64,000 nucleotides of DNA from DASZTV01 sp035547515 (GCA_035547515.1 DASZUS010000008.1:1-64000), one strand, 5' to 3'; shown: positions 16,754 through 25,508, numbered from the stretch's first letter. Program-made: numbers and translations. The notes: generated by a model from the letters alone, not told the origin.

Positions 16754-17407
16754 ATGCTCGAGAAGGAACGCGCCGCGCTCGCTGCTGCCTGCCACCGGGT
16801 GGCTGCCAAGGGACTCGTGACCGGCACTGCCGGCAACCTGTCGATCCGCGCCGACGACCACGTCGTGATCACGCCGACCGGCGGGGTGCTCGAGGAGCTC
16901 ACCGCCGAGATGATGACGGTGGTCGACTTCGAGGGCCAGATCGTCGACGGTGACCTGGCGCCGACCTCGGAGCTCGAGCTGCACCTGCTGGTCTACAAGA
17001 AGTCCTTCGCCAAGGCGGTCGCCCACGCTCACGGGCTGGCGTCGACGGCGGTCGCCTGTACCCACACCGAGCTCCCGGTGATCCACTACAGCCAGCTGAT
17101 GCTCGGCGGCTCGGTGCGCACGGCGCCGTACGCGACCTTCGGCACGCCGGAGCTCGCCCAGAACGTCGCTGCGGCGCTCGAGGGCAAGACGGCCGCGCTG
17201 ATGGCCAACCACGGCTCGGTCGCGCACGGCCAGACCATCGCCGCCGCCTGCGAGACCCTCGAGATGCTCGAGTGGTGCTGCGAGCTCTACACCCGCTCGC
17301 TGACCCTCGGTACGCCGACGACGTTGACCGACCACGACCTGCAGAAGGTGATCGAGGCCGCGATGAGCCGCGGGTACGGCACCACCAAGAAGGCCAAGGC
17401 GGACTAG
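16754..17407 (+). CDS. class II aldolase/adducin family protein (fuculose-phosphate aldolase-like)
   Basis: A 217-residue protein of the class II aldolase/epimerase fold. GNLSIR is at 27-32, PTG at 41-43, and Glu73 is the candidate catalytic acid. The zinc ligands His91 and His93 are in AHAHG, with His153 in ANHGSV. The family cleaves sugar phosphates such as fuculose 1-phosphate or catalyses 4-epimerisation. The ATG lies 6 nt after a TAGCGT -10 box, so the mRNA is probably leaderless. The 3' end overlaps the convergent hydrolase gene by four bases. Confidence 0.85.
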   Translation: MLEKERAALAAACHRVAAKGLVTGTAGNLSIRADDHVVITPTGGVLEELTAEMMTVVDFEGQIVDGDLAPTSELELHLLVYKKSFAKAVAHAHGLASTAVACTHTELPVIHYSQLMLGGSVRTAPYATFGTPELAQNVAAALEGKTAALMANHGSVAHGQTIAAACETLEMLEWCCELYTRSLTLGTPTTLTDHDLQKVIEAAMSRGYGTTKKAKAD

Positions 17408-19269
17408 CGCTCTGCCGGCTCGCCGATCGCCATCGTCCCGCTCGGCACCGCGACCGTGTTCCTGCGGCACGGCTGGTTGAGAACCGTGTCGCACTTCGGG
17501 TAGGACGCGGCCGCGCGGGCGTCCGCGAGGTCGCCCAGCACGATCGCCGACGGGTGCGTCGCATCTGCGTAGACGCTGTTGACCGCCGGCAGGTTCAGGA
17601 AGTTCACGAGCCAGCCGCCCGTCAACCCGGTCGGTGCGTCGATCGTCAGCCGGATGCTCGATCCCTTCCGGAACACGTAGTCGAACGGGAAGAGCTGCGC
17701 CCGCATGTAGGTCGGCTTGCCCGGCGTGAGGTTGCTGACGTCGGCCGCCTGATCGGACAGGTACGGCGCCAGAGCCGTCGACCTGGACCGGACCAGCTTT
17801 CGCCGTGAGGCGCGCAGCCAGCCCCGCTGGACGTACATCTCCTGGCCGTCCGGCCGGACCTCCGACAACGTGATCTGCAGATCGGTGTCGGGTGCGGTCG
17901 AGCTCAGCCACAGGTTCGCCGACCCGGAGCCGAAGAACTCCACGTCGTGGGCGAGCGGCGGCGTCGTGTAGGTCAGGGAGGTCGCTGGCAGGTCGTGCGC
18001 CGTCCAGAGCAGGTTGTGCTGCCCGACGACGACGCCGTCCTCGTCACCAAGGTTCGGGCCGGGATACACATAGCTGTCCGGCTTGGCGGCGCCGGTCGGC
18101 GGCGTCAGCGAGAGCTCGCCATCGTCGCGGAAGTACAGCGACAGCGGCCTGACCGGCATTGCGTGGTAGGACGCAAACCTGCTGATCCAGGTCGGGACGT
18201 TGTGCCCAGCGCGGTCGACGTGGGCGTCGTGCCAGATCTGCAGATGCGCAACGTGCGCGGCGAACCCGTTGTGCGCACCTTTCACGAAGCGGTTGAAGAA
18301 CGCCACCAGCTCGCGAGTGACCTTCGGGATCGAGAGCTCGCACATCCCGTGGTAGCCGTTGCTCGCGACCACCCAGGTGGTCTTTGGATTGAGCTGGCTG
18401 AGGTAGCTCGAACCCCGGCTTTCGACCTCGTCGTCCTGCCACGTGTAGCAACCGAACGTCGGGATGTCGATCTTGCCGGCGTTGGCGCCAGGCTGGTGCG
18501 CCTGCCACCACGCGCCGTCGAACGGCCGTACAAAGCCTTGCAAGGCGATGTTGTGCCCGGGGATGGAGGCCACGTTGGTCACGAGCGATGTCAGGCAGCG
18601 GATGTCCTCGGTCTTCAATGCCTGGTCCAGACCGCTGCGGTAGGAGTTCAGCGGCTGGTCGACCCCCGCCCAGAACGCACCGAAGCCGATGTTGGCCATC
18701 CCGCCCGGGAACGCGACGTCGCGGTACATGTCGGTCGTCACCTGAAACGGTGCGATCGCGTCGAGATGGGCGGGACGCAGCCCGGCAATGCCGACCTGGG
18801 TGATGCCGGGGAACGAGTCACCGAACATCCCCACGTGGCCGGTCGACCACGGCTGGCGGGCGGCCCACTCGACCGCGGCGGCGCCATCGCGGTACTCCTG
18901 CTCGGTGAAGGCGTTGAACACGCCCGTCGAGCAACTGGTCCCGGGGATGCTGACACCGAGGATCGCGAAGCCCGCGCGCAGCAGCGCGTGAGCCGAGGCC
19001 ACGTCGTTGCAGGCGAGGGGACCAGGGCCCTCGCAGTACCCGTCGTAGACCATCGCGACGGGAAACCTGCCACCGGCGTGCGGGAGGTCCACGGTGTACT
19101 CGAGGCGGGTGCCGTCCGGCATCGGGATGAATCCCTGATGGTCGACGGTCGAACGGGTTGTCGCGGCGGCCGCTGTCGCGGCGGTGGCTGTCGCGGCGGA
19201 GCCCGCGGCGGGAACCGCCATAGCTGCGGCGATCGCGAGCAGGCCGAGAACGGTGAGACCCTTGCGCAT
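17404..19269 (-). CDS. secreted CocE/NonD-family (X-Pro dipeptidyl-peptidase-like) hydrolase
   Basis: A 621-residue exported hydrolase. The signal region (MRKGLTVLGLLAIAAAMAVPAAGSA) is followed by an Ala/Thr-rich linker. The catalytic domain has the oxyanion Tyr in VYDGYCEG (75-82) and the nucleophile Ser152 in FGDSFPG, where the family consensus is GxSYxG. A C-terminal jelly-roll domain (VEFFGSGSANLWLSSTAPDTD) is typical of CocE and X-Pro peptidases. It probably cleaves peptides, amides or esters outside the cytoplasm. It is a single gene convergent with the aldolase gene. Confidence 0.85.
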   Translation of the reverse strand: MRKGLTVLGLLAIAAAMAVPAAGSAATATAATAAAATTRSTVDHQGFIPMPDGTRLEYTVDLPHAGGRFPVAMVYDGYCEGPGPLACNDVASAHALLRAGFAILGVSIPGTSCSTGVFNAFTEQEYRDGAAAVEWAARQPWSTGHVGMFGDSFPGITQVGIAGLRPAHLDAIAPFQVTTDMYRDVAFPGGMANIGFGAFWAGVDQPLNSYRSGLDQALKTEDIRCLTSLVTNVASIPGHNIALQGFVRPFDGAWWQAHQPGANAGKIDIPTFGCYTWQDDEVESRGSSYLSQLNPKTTWVVASNGYHGMCELSIPKVTRELVAFFNRFVKGAHNGFAAHVAHLQIWHDAHVDRAGHNVPTWISRFASYHAMPVRPLSLYFRDDGELSLTPPTGAAKPDSYVYPGPNLGDEDGVVVGQHNLLWTAHDLPATSLTYTTPPLAHDVEFFGSGSANLWLSSTAPDTDLQITLSEVRPDGQEMYVQRGWLRASRRKLVRSRSTALAPYLSDQAADVSNLTPGKPTYMRAQLFPFDYVFRKGSSIRLTIDAPTGLTGGWLVNFLNLPAVNSVYADATHPSAIVLGDLADARAAASYPKCDTVLNQPCRRNTVAVPSGTMAIGEPAER

Positions 19270-19282
19270 GCTTAGCAGTTAG

Positions 19283-19483
19283 CCGTCAGCGCCGCGATGT
19301 CCTGCCCGCAAGTCGGGCAAGCGCTTCTCGACGATGCTGACCGCCCCGATGACGGCTCGCACCGCCGACGCCGAGGAGAAGTCGGAGTTATGGCCGCGGA
19401 TCGTCGCGGTCTACAGGGGCTACGCCGGCTACCAGAAGAACACCGCCCGTGACATCCCCGTCGTGATCTGCGAGCCGCGATAG
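19283..19483 (+). pseudogene. 3' remnant of a Ddn-type F420-dependent nitroreductase gene
   Basis: Reading plus from the ATG at 19349 gives a 44-residue tail that contains EEKSELWPRIVAVY, then GYAGYQKNTARDIPVV and EPR before the stop at 19481-19483. This matches the conserved C terminus of deazaflavin (F420)-dependent reductases of the Ddn/DUF385 group (eeR..lWp.....p.Y..Yq..t.R.IPvv.LeP). The frame is open back to a stop at 19280-19282, but the upstream 22 codons show no family sequence. The N-terminal two thirds of the gene are missing, so this is a deletion remnant. Confidence 0.7.
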
Positions 19484-19506
19484 CACGGGTGCGCACCGGC
19501 CGTCTC

Positions 19507-19535
19507 TGACACGCGTGTCACGTTGCCGCTAACGT
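19507..19535 (+). promoter_or_regulatory. third TGACA/TGTCA operator overlapping a leaderless promoter
   Basis: TGACACGCGTGTCA (19507-19520) is a perfect palindrome with the same TGACA-N4-TGTCA core as at 9431 and 10602. CTGACA (19506-19511) can act as -35 box, and TAACGT (19530-19535) follows after 18 nt as -10 box. The enoyl-CoA hydratase ATG is 7 nt further on. A bound repressor would cover the -35 region. Confidence 0.7.
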
Positions 19536-19542
19536 CCGCTGC

Positions 19543-20403
19543 ATGGACTTGAACGAGACCCGGGAACGCATTGTCTACGAGAAGGAAGGCCCGATCGCCC
19601 GGGTGATCCTGAACTGGCCCGAGAAGGCCAACGCCCAGGACCAGGTGATGGCCGAAGAGGTCGATGCGGCGCTGTACGACGCCGAGCGCGACTACGACAT
19701 CAAGGTGGTGATCCTCAAGGCCAACGGCAAGGGCTTCTGCTCCGGGCACGTCGTCGCCAACATGGCGCAGGCGTACCCGGAGTTCGCGAAGGAGACGGCA
19801 GCCCGCGGCAGCGCATGGAAGGCGCAGAGCGACATCTTCGTCAAGCCGGTCATGAACCTGTGGGAGTTCGCCAAGCCGACCATCGCGCAGGTCCACGGCT
19901 ACTGCGTGGGCGGCGGCACGCACTACGGCCTGACCACCGACATGGTCGTCGCCTCGGACGACGCCTACTTCGGCTACCCGCCGCTGCAGGGGTTCGGCAT
20001 GCCCTCAGGAGAGTGCTCGATCGAGCCCTGGGTCTTCATGAACTGGCGGCGCGCGGCGTACTACCTCTACACGTCCGAGACGGTCAGCGCGCACAAGGCG
20101 CTCGAGTACGGCCTGATCAACGAGGTCGTGCCTCGCGGCGAGCTGGAGGACCGGGTCGAAGCCATCGCCCGGCACGTCGCCCAGGCGCCGCTGACGACAC
20201 TCATGGCTACCAAGGCCAACCTCAAGCGCGCCTGGGAGCTGATGGGCATGCGGGTGCACTGGCAAAGCTCCAACGACCTGGTCACGCTGGCCTCGATGAG
20301 CAAGGACGTGCAGGCGCTGATCGGCCAGGTGCTGCAAGGCGGCATGCAGCCCGCCGAGATGGCGCGTCGGCAGGCGGCAGCGGCCGAAGGCGGCGAGGGC
20401 TAG
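19543..20403 (+). CDS. enoyl-CoA hydratase/isomerase family protein
   Basis: A 286-residue crotonase-fold protein. The oxyanion-hole segments are GFCSGH (near 65) and YCVGGGTHYG (near 120). The active-site region then reads FGYPPLQGFGMPSGE. It acts on a CoA thioester as hydratase, isomerase or related enzyme; the usual catalytic Glu pair cannot be placed with confidence. The ATG follows a leaderless-type promoter that overlaps the third TGACA/TGTCA operator, so the gene probably belongs to the same regulon as the catabolic operon at 31-9418. The TauD-type gene follows 56 bp downstream. Confidence 0.88.
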   Translation: MDLNETRERIVYEKEGPIARVILNWPEKANAQDQVMAEEVDAALYDAERDYDIKVVILKANGKGFCSGHVVANMAQAYPEFAKETAARGSAWKAQSDIFVKPVMNLWEFAKPTIAQVHGYCVGGGTHYGLTTDMVVASDDAYFGYPPLQGFGMPSGECSIEPWVFMNWRRAAYYLYTSETVSAHKALEYGLINEVVPRGELEDRVEAIARHVAQAPLTTLMATKANLKRAWELMGMRVHWQSSNDLVTLASMSKDVQALIGQVLQGGMQPAEMARRQAAAAEGGEG

Positions 20404-20446
20404 CCAGATCGGCCCTCCCGGCTGGGCAAGTGCACAGCACACGCGC

Positions 20447-20457
20447 GACACTGTGTC
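20447..20457. repeat. short palindrome before the TauD-type gene
   Basis: GACACTGTGTC has 5-bp arms around one base and ends 2 nt before the GTG start of the dioxygenase gene. It shares the GACAC/GTGTC element with the operators upstream but has a much shorter spacer, so it may be chance or a secondary site. Confidence 0.3.
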
Positions 20458-20459
20458 TC

Positions 20460-21317
20460 GTGACTACTGCGGAGGCGACGACGACGTACCGGACGATCTC
20501 AGTCGCGCCGATTGCCGGCGCGCTCGGCGCCGAGATCAGCGGGGTGGACCTCAGCGATGACCTCGACGACGAGGTCATCGCCGAGATTCGCAGCGCGTGG
20601 CTGGCGCACCTCGTCGTGTTCTTTCGCGACCAGCCGATCAGCGACGACCAGTTCGTCGGGTTCGCCAAGCGGTTCGGCCCGATCGGCGCCTACCCGCTGG
20701 TGCCGGGCATCCCCGGGCACCCCGAGATCATCGCGGTGCTGAAGGAGCCTCACGAGACGGTCAACTTCGGGGGCATCTGGCACTCGGACACCACTTATCT
20801 CGAGCGCCCGCCGATGGCGACGATGCTGCTCGCCCGGGAGATCCCGCCGTACGGTGGCGACACCCTGTTCGCGAACCAGTACGACGCGTACGAGGCCCTC
20901 TCGCCGAAGCTGCAGGAGGTCCTCGAAGGGCTCACCGCGGTGAACAGCTCCGCGCGCGCCGACGTCAGCAAGACGCGCGAGGACCGGATCCGCGGCCTCG
21001 ACGGGGTCGAGCCGCAGGACTTCGAGTCGCGCCATCCGGTCGTTCGGACTCACCCGGAGACCGGGCGCAAGGCGCTCTACGTCAACATCGCACACACGGC
21101 GCGATTCGACGGCATGACCGAGGCCGAGAGCGAGCCGCTGCTGCGCTACCTCTACGCCCACCAGGTCAAGCCTGAGTTCACCTGCCGCTTCGCCTGGCGG
21201 GTCGGGTCACTGGCGATGTGGGACAACCGGTGCGCGCAGCACAACCCGGTCAACGACTACCACGGCCACCGCCGGCTGCTGCACCGCATCACGCTCGAAG
21301 GGGACATCCCGGCGTAG
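20460..21317 (+). CDS. TauD/TfdA-family 2-oxoglutarate/Fe(II) dioxygenase
   Basis: A 285-residue non-haem iron dioxygenase. The iron facial triad is His108 and Asp110 (WHSD) and the distal His261 (RCAQHNP). Arg276 in HRITLEG is the 2-oxoglutarate-binding Arg. The family hydroxylates taurine, aryloxyacetates, alkyl sulfates and similar compounds, releasing a fragment or an aldehyde. The start is a GTG at 20460. It lies on the same strand shortly after the enoyl-CoA hydratase gene, and both may serve the same catabolic regulon. Confidence 0.9.
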   Translation: MTTAEATTTYRTISVAPIAGALGAEISGVDLSDDLDDEVIAEIRSAWLAHLVVFFRDQPISDDQFVGFAKRFGPIGAYPLVPGIPGHPEIIAVLKEPHETVNFGGIWHSDTTYLERPPMATMLLAREIPPYGGDTLFANQYDAYEALSPKLQEVLEGLTAVNSSARADVSKTREDRIRGLDGVEPQDFESRHPVVRTHPETGRKALYVNIAHTARFDGMTEAESEPLLRYLYAHQVKPEFTCRFAWRVGSLAMWDNRCAQHNPVNDYHGHRRLLHRITLEGDIPA

Positions 21318-21328
21318 CGGCGGGACGC

Positions 21329-21802
21329 CTACGAGCTCTGCGCGCGCTCTGATTCGGAAAGCGACCGGCGCTCGATGAAGCTGATCCGGCCGTTGGCCTC
21401 GAGGATCCCCCAGCGGACGTCCCCGAACGACATGATCTGCTGCAGACGCATCTCCTCGGCGACGTCGTCGGGGGTCAGCCGGTGGCGGCGCAGGTTCGCC
21501 TCGACGAGCTTGCCGTCGTCGATCAGCACCACAGGGTCGCCTTCGAGCACTCGTCGCACCCGCCGAAACCTGAATCCCAGGTACGCGGTCGCGACCTGGA
21601 GCACCGCGAAGGTCGAGATGACGATGACTGCGCCGCTGACCGAGTAGTCGTCCTGGGTCAGGCCCTGCTGGATTGCGTCCCCCATGACGATCAAGAGGAT
21701 GAGGTCGACCGCGGTGAGCGATGACAGCTCGCGGCGCCCGACGACGCGCATCACCACGATGACGAAGAAGTACAGGACGATCGTCCGGATTGCAATGTCC
21801 AT
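21329..21802 (-). CDS. DUF421 (YetF-like) membrane protein
   Basis: A 157-residue protein with three N-terminal hydrophobic helices (IVLYFFVIVVMRVVG, LTAVDLILLIVMGDAI, VSGAVIVISTFAVLQVATAYLGF). A soluble DUF421 domain follows, with VLIDDGKLVEANLRRHRLTPDDV and GVLE-type ILEANGRISFIE. RVVGRRELSSLTAVDL is the family signature. YetF-type proteins have no settled biochemical role; spore and stress functions have been suggested. It is 28 bp downstream of, and on the same strand as, the small membrane protein gene. Confidence 0.88.
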   Translation of the reverse strand: MDIAIRTIVLYFFVIVVMRVVGRRELSSLTAVDLILLIVMGDAIQQGLTQDDYSVSGAVIVISTFAVLQVATAYLGFRFRRVRRVLEGDPVVLIDDGKLVEANLRRHRLTPDDVAEEMRLQQIMSFGDVRWGILEANGRISFIERRSLSESERAQSS

Positions 21803-21830
21803 CGAAAGTCAGCCTCCACCCGCCAGTTCG

Positions 21831-22349
21831 TCAGGGCACGATCGTGAGAGTGCGGTCGAGGCTGGCCGCCACCGTGCCGTTGCTGCGGACGACAAGCGTT
21901 TGCGGCCGGCGGCTCAGGCTCGTCGGGTTTACCTGGTAGTCGAGGTACTGGACGAACGGCTGGCCGGGCTGCAGGGTCCCGATACCGAAGATCAACGAGC
22001 CATCGGGCCCGCTGGTCTCGTTCGTCGGGGACGGCTCCTCCGTGTTCATGGTCAGCCCGTCGACCCAGCCGTGGCTCAGCACGAGCTCGGCGTTGGGTAG
22101 CGTCTGATCGGCCGTGATCGTGATCTTGGCCTGGAAGAGCAGGCCGGGTCGCACCGTGGTCGGGGCGCGCAGCGTCAGCTGGGCGAGTGGGCCGCTGACC
22201 TGCTGGGTGCTCGCGCGCTGCCCGTAGACGTTGCACAAGGCGGTGATCACGATCGCGGTGAGCACGGTCATGCCGAGCCAGCGCGCCCACGGCCTTCTCC
22301 AGTCCGCGGCAGGCTCGCGAGACTGGATCGGCTCGAGCACGTCGATCAT
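21831..22349 (-). CDS. conserved membrane-anchored protein of unknown function
   Basis: A 172-residue protein with a short cytoplasmic start, one transmembrane helix (LGMTVLTAIVITALCNVYG, about 25-43) and an extracytoplasmic beta-rich domain (LTLRAPTTVRPGLLFQAKITITA, then a strand-rich end LVVRSNGTVAASLDRTLTIVP). I do not recognise a characterised family. Its same-strand position just before the DUF421 gene suggests that the two products work together at the membrane. Confidence 0.75.
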   Translation of the reverse strand: MIDVLEPIQSREPAADWRRPWARWLGMTVLTAIVITALCNVYGQRASTQQVSGPLAQLTLRAPTTVRPGLLFQAKITITADQTLPNAELVLSHGWVDGLTMNTEEPSPTNETSGPDGSLIFGIGTLQPGQPFVQYLDYQVNPTSLSRRPQTLVVRSNGTVAASLDRTLTIVP

Positions 22350-22649
22350 GGCTGGCCGAACGATGCCCGGAGGGCTGGTGGCGAAACGAGCGAGATGTGG
22401 CTAGGTGACGGTGTGCGCCCTAGTCCCTTTTGATCATTTAGGTTCAGACGTATTGGATCTTGGGCATTTCTCCCGCAGCATGGCCGTGGCCCCACGACCT
22501 TGATCAACTTTTGCCCCGTCGGAGGTGTGTAACGCCGACGGAGCGGGAAGCGCTGTTTCGAAGGTGCGGGGAGGCGCGCGTCCGACTTGGTCGTGTGGGC
22601 AGTGCACAGGGGATGGGCGGTGACCGCCGCCCACTAGGAGAGGACGCGA
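22350..22649. other. 300-bp intergenic leader of the Ig-like surface protein gene
   Basis: This gap separates the divergent membrane-protein and Ig-like genes. It has an AT-richer stretch around 22425-22465, which is likely promoter DNA, although I cannot fix the -10/-35 boxes. A stem CCGTCGG/CCGACGG with a 12-nt loop lies at 22516-22541. A 13-bp palindrome GGCGGTGACCGCC (22616-22628) lies just before the ribosome binding site AGGAGAGGA. The leader may be structured; I do not recognise a known riboswitch. Confidence 0.5.
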
Positions 22650-25508
22650 ATGCGACACAGAGAATCGCCCACGAGGAAGTGGGCATCTGCGTCGGTCCTG
22701 TTCGGATCGGTGGTGGCCGTCCTGGCCTCACCGCTCGCGATCGGGTCGGCCGCCGCAGCATCACCCACGAACATCATCCTGACGCCCTCGGGCTCCGTGA
22801 CCGCGAACACCGGCACGTGTAGCGCCTTCAACGTGGTCGCTCAGGACACCACTCAGCCGGGCAACTCCGCCGCTGGCGAGACCGCGACGCTCACCGTCAC
22901 CGAGACGACCACCACCAGCCCGGCCGCCAACTCGATCACGCTCTACAGCGCGACCGGCAACCCGGCGACGTGCGGTGCTCAGGTTGCTCAGGGCGGTACG
23001 ACGGTCAACAACGGCAACGGCACGTACACCACCACTCTCACGCGCACCGAGACGCTCGACGCCAACGGCGACGACGCCTTCGGCGTGTCCTCTGCGGTTG
23101 CCGGCACCGGCTCGGTCAAGGTCTCGTCGTCCGCTACGACGAGTGCCCAGACCAACGTGACGTGGACCACGGGCGGGGCTGACGCCGTCAAGACCCTGAC
23201 CGCGAACCCGACCACCACGACCCAGTACGCCGGCTCGACCGCGACCTACACGGTCAAGGCGACCGACGCGAACGGCAACCCGGTCCAGGGTGTGACGGTC
23301 AACGAGTCGTCCAACCCGAACGTCGTGAACGCGGGTCCGGACAGCATCGCGCCGACGGCTTGTGGCACGACGGACTCCACCGGCTCGGTCACCTGCACCG
23401 TGCACAGCGGCGGCACCGCTGGGACCGACTCGATCGTGTTCTTCGTGAACAACGACAACGGGACGGTTCACACCGGCGGCGCCGACGCGGGCGAGCCGCA
23501 GACGGTCGTGACCGCGGTGTTCACCCCGGCTCCGGCAGTCTCGGCGGCCAAGAGCTCGGTTACCTGCGTGGACAAGCTCAGCGGGGCGAACCAGAACACG
23601 GCTCAGACCTCCTGCACGGTTCCGACCACGCAGAACTCGGTCGTGTTCACCGCGACTGTCGAGGATGCGAACGGCAACCCGATCTCGGGTGCCAACGTCA
23701 ACTTCACGACCACGTCGGCGAAGCTCGGCGGCGCGACCGTCACCGGGTCGAACCTGACCAGCGGGACCGTCGTCACGGGCGCCAACGGCCAGGCCACCTT
23801 CACGGTCAACGACCCGAGCGCGGTCAACGGCGACAACGCCACGGTGAGCGCGTCGGTTGCCGGCACGTCCATCGGTAGCGCCACTGCCCACTGGGCCACT
23901 CCGGTCGCCACGACGCTGAGCGTTCAGCCCGCGGTGAAGAGCGTCCAGGTCGGCGGGACCGTCACGGTCACTGCGACGGTCCAGGACCAGTTCGGCAACC
24001 CGGTCTCCGGTTCGCCGACCCTGACCTACGTCGTCACCGGCCGTAACCTCGGCAAGACGGGTACGGCGGGTGCTGGTGGCGTGATCACCTACACCGACGC
24101 GGGCACCGTCCCGGCGTCGCACACCGACACCATCAGCGTGACGGACGCGACGGACCACCTCAGCGGCAGCGCGACGGTGCAGTACACCACCGTTGCTCCG
24201 GTTGCCAGCACGGTTGTCGTCGACACCAGCGGTCACGGCACGGCCACCAGCTGCGGTTCGGCCTCTGACACCGCCGCCACCGGCGTTGCGGCTGGCGCGG
24301 TCACCCCGGTGTGCGCGCTCGTGGAGGACTCGGCGGGCGAGCCCATCGCCGGCGACAACGTGACCTTCACCGTCAGCAACGGCACGGTCGGCGCGCACGG
24401 CGCGACCGGCTCGACCACGACCACCTACCAGGCGACCACCAACGGTTCCGGTATCGCGGTCGCTGACGTCTCGTCGACCAAGTCGGGTGCCCAGACGGTC
24501 ACCGCGACGGCGGACGGCAAGAGCGGCAGCAACACCGTGACCTACGCCGCGCCGACCCCGGCTCAGGCGTACAGCGTGGCGGTCAGCCCGAGCACCGCGG
24601 CGATCGCCGCGGGTGGCAGCCAGAAGTTCACTGCCACGGTTACCGACAAGAACGGCAACCCGGTCCCCGGCGTCGCGGTGGTCTACACCCAGACGGGTGT
24701 CGGCACGGTCGGCAACGGTGCCAACCAGGTGATCACTGCCTCCGACGGCACGGTCAACGTCACGGTCACGACGGCGTCGACGGACACCGGCTCTGGTGCG
24801 ATCAGCTTCTCGATCGCCAACGCGTCGCCCGCGAACCAGTGCGCGACGACCGGCGGTGCCTGCACGGCGTCGGCGACCTACACGGTTGCCCCCGCTGGCG
24901 CCAGCGCTCTGGTCCTGCGCGCACCGGCCAACGGCCGGGCCGGCAACGCCATGGCGCTCACGGCTCACGCCGCGAACGCTGGCGGCGCTCCGATGGCGGG
25001 CCAGATCGTCCGCTTCTACGTGGGCATCGGCGGTAAGGCCGTGGCTATCGGTTCGGGAACCACGGGTCCTGCCGGCAACACGACCGTGAGGTACACGCCG
25101 ACAAGCGCCGGCAAGCTCACCTTCGCGGCATTTGTCGACACCAACGGCGACCAGATCCGCGAGGCCAACGAGCCGACGGCTAACGCCACGGTGTCGGTCA
25201 ACGCAGGAGTGAGGGCGGAGCACCCGGTGCTCTCGCTCGACACTCGGGCGAAGAACGCTCACCAGGGGTTCGTCACCATCCACGTGACGGGTGACCCTGC
25301 AGCCCGTTCCGCACTGGTCCGCTACTACCAGAAGATCAATGGTCGCTGGCACCAGATCCGGGCGAACTACATTGGTCCGGGTGGGCGTCACGCCAAGGTG
25401 GTCATCACTCGGGCGAAGGGCAAGCGACTCACCTTCCGAGTCCGGGTTGCCGCGACCTCCTCGACGAGGGTAGGCACCTCGGTGGCGAAGACGATCACAG
25501 TGAAGTAA
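22650..25508 (+). CDS. large secreted protein with tandem bacterial Ig-like domains
   Basis: A 952-residue exported protein. The signal region is about residues 11-40 (WASASVLFGSVVAVLASPLAIGSAAAA). The body is very rich in Thr, Ala, Asn and Val and holds at least five Big-1/invasin-type Ig-like units. Each carries a version of D-x-x-G-N-P-V near its start (TDANGNPV, EDANGNPI, QDQFGNPV, EDSAGEPI, TDKNGNPV). The last 90 residues form a different basic beta domain (VRYYQKINGRWHQIRANYIG). No LPXTG motif, transmembrane tail or wall-binding repeat is visible, so it is released or held non-covalently. Adhesive or structural envelope roles are likely. AGGAGAGGA precedes the ATG, and a strong hairpin follows the stop. 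Confidence 0.85.
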   Translation: MRHRESPTRKWASASVLFGSVVAVLASPLAIGSAAAASPTNIILTPSGSVTANTGTCSAFNVVAQDTTQPGNSAAGETATLTVTETTTTSPAANSITLYSATGNPATCGAQVAQGGTTVNNGNGTYTTTLTRTETLDANGDDAFGVSSAVAGTGSVKVSSSATTSAQTNVTWTTGGADAVKTLTANPTTTTQYAGSTATYTVKATDANGNPVQGVTVNESSNPNVVNAGPDSIAPTACGTTDSTGSVTCTVHSGGTAGTDSIVFFVNNDNGTVHTGGADAGEPQTVVTAVFTPAPAVSAAKSSVTCVDKLSGANQNTAQTSCTVPTTQNSVVFTATVEDANGNPISGANVNFTTTSAKLGGATVTGSNLTSGTVVTGANGQATFTVNDPSAVNGDNATVSASVAGTSIGSATAHWATPVATTLSVQPAVKSVQVGGTVTVTATVQDQFGNPVSGSPTLTYVVTGRNLGKTGTAGAGGVITYTDAGTVPASHTDTISVTDATDHLSGSATVQYTTVAPVASTVVVDTSGHGTATSCGSASDTAATGVAAGAVTPVCALVEDSAGEPIAGDNVTFTVSNGTVGAHGATGSTTTTYQATTNGSGIAVADVSSTKSGAQTVTATADGKSGSNTVTYAAPTPAQAYSVAVSPSTAAIAAGGSQKFTATVTDKNGNPVPGVAVVYTQTGVGTVGNGANQVITASDGTVNVTVTTASTDTGSGAISFSIANASPANQCATTGGACTASATYTVAPAGASALVLRAPANGRAGNAMALTAHAANAGGAPMAGQIVRFYVGIGGKAVAIGSGTTGPAGNTTVRYTPTSAGKLTFAAFVDTNGDQIREANEPTANATVSVNAGVRAEHPVLSLDTRAKNAHQGFVTIHVTGDPAARSALVRYYQKINGRWHQIRANYIGPGGRHAKVVITRAKGKRLTFRVRVAATSSTRVGTSVAKTITVK

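Noticed and set aside
22350..22649. Cyclic-di-GMP or cyclic-di-AMP riboswitch in the leader of the Ig-like gene
   Set aside because: A short GCACAGGG segment resembles one part of the c-di-GMP class, but the remaining conserved elements are missing.
22650..25508. Repeated DNA of a CRISPR-like or tandem-repeat array
   Set aside because: The periodicity comes from Ig-like protein units of about 100 residues with diverged DNA; there are no identical spaced repeats.
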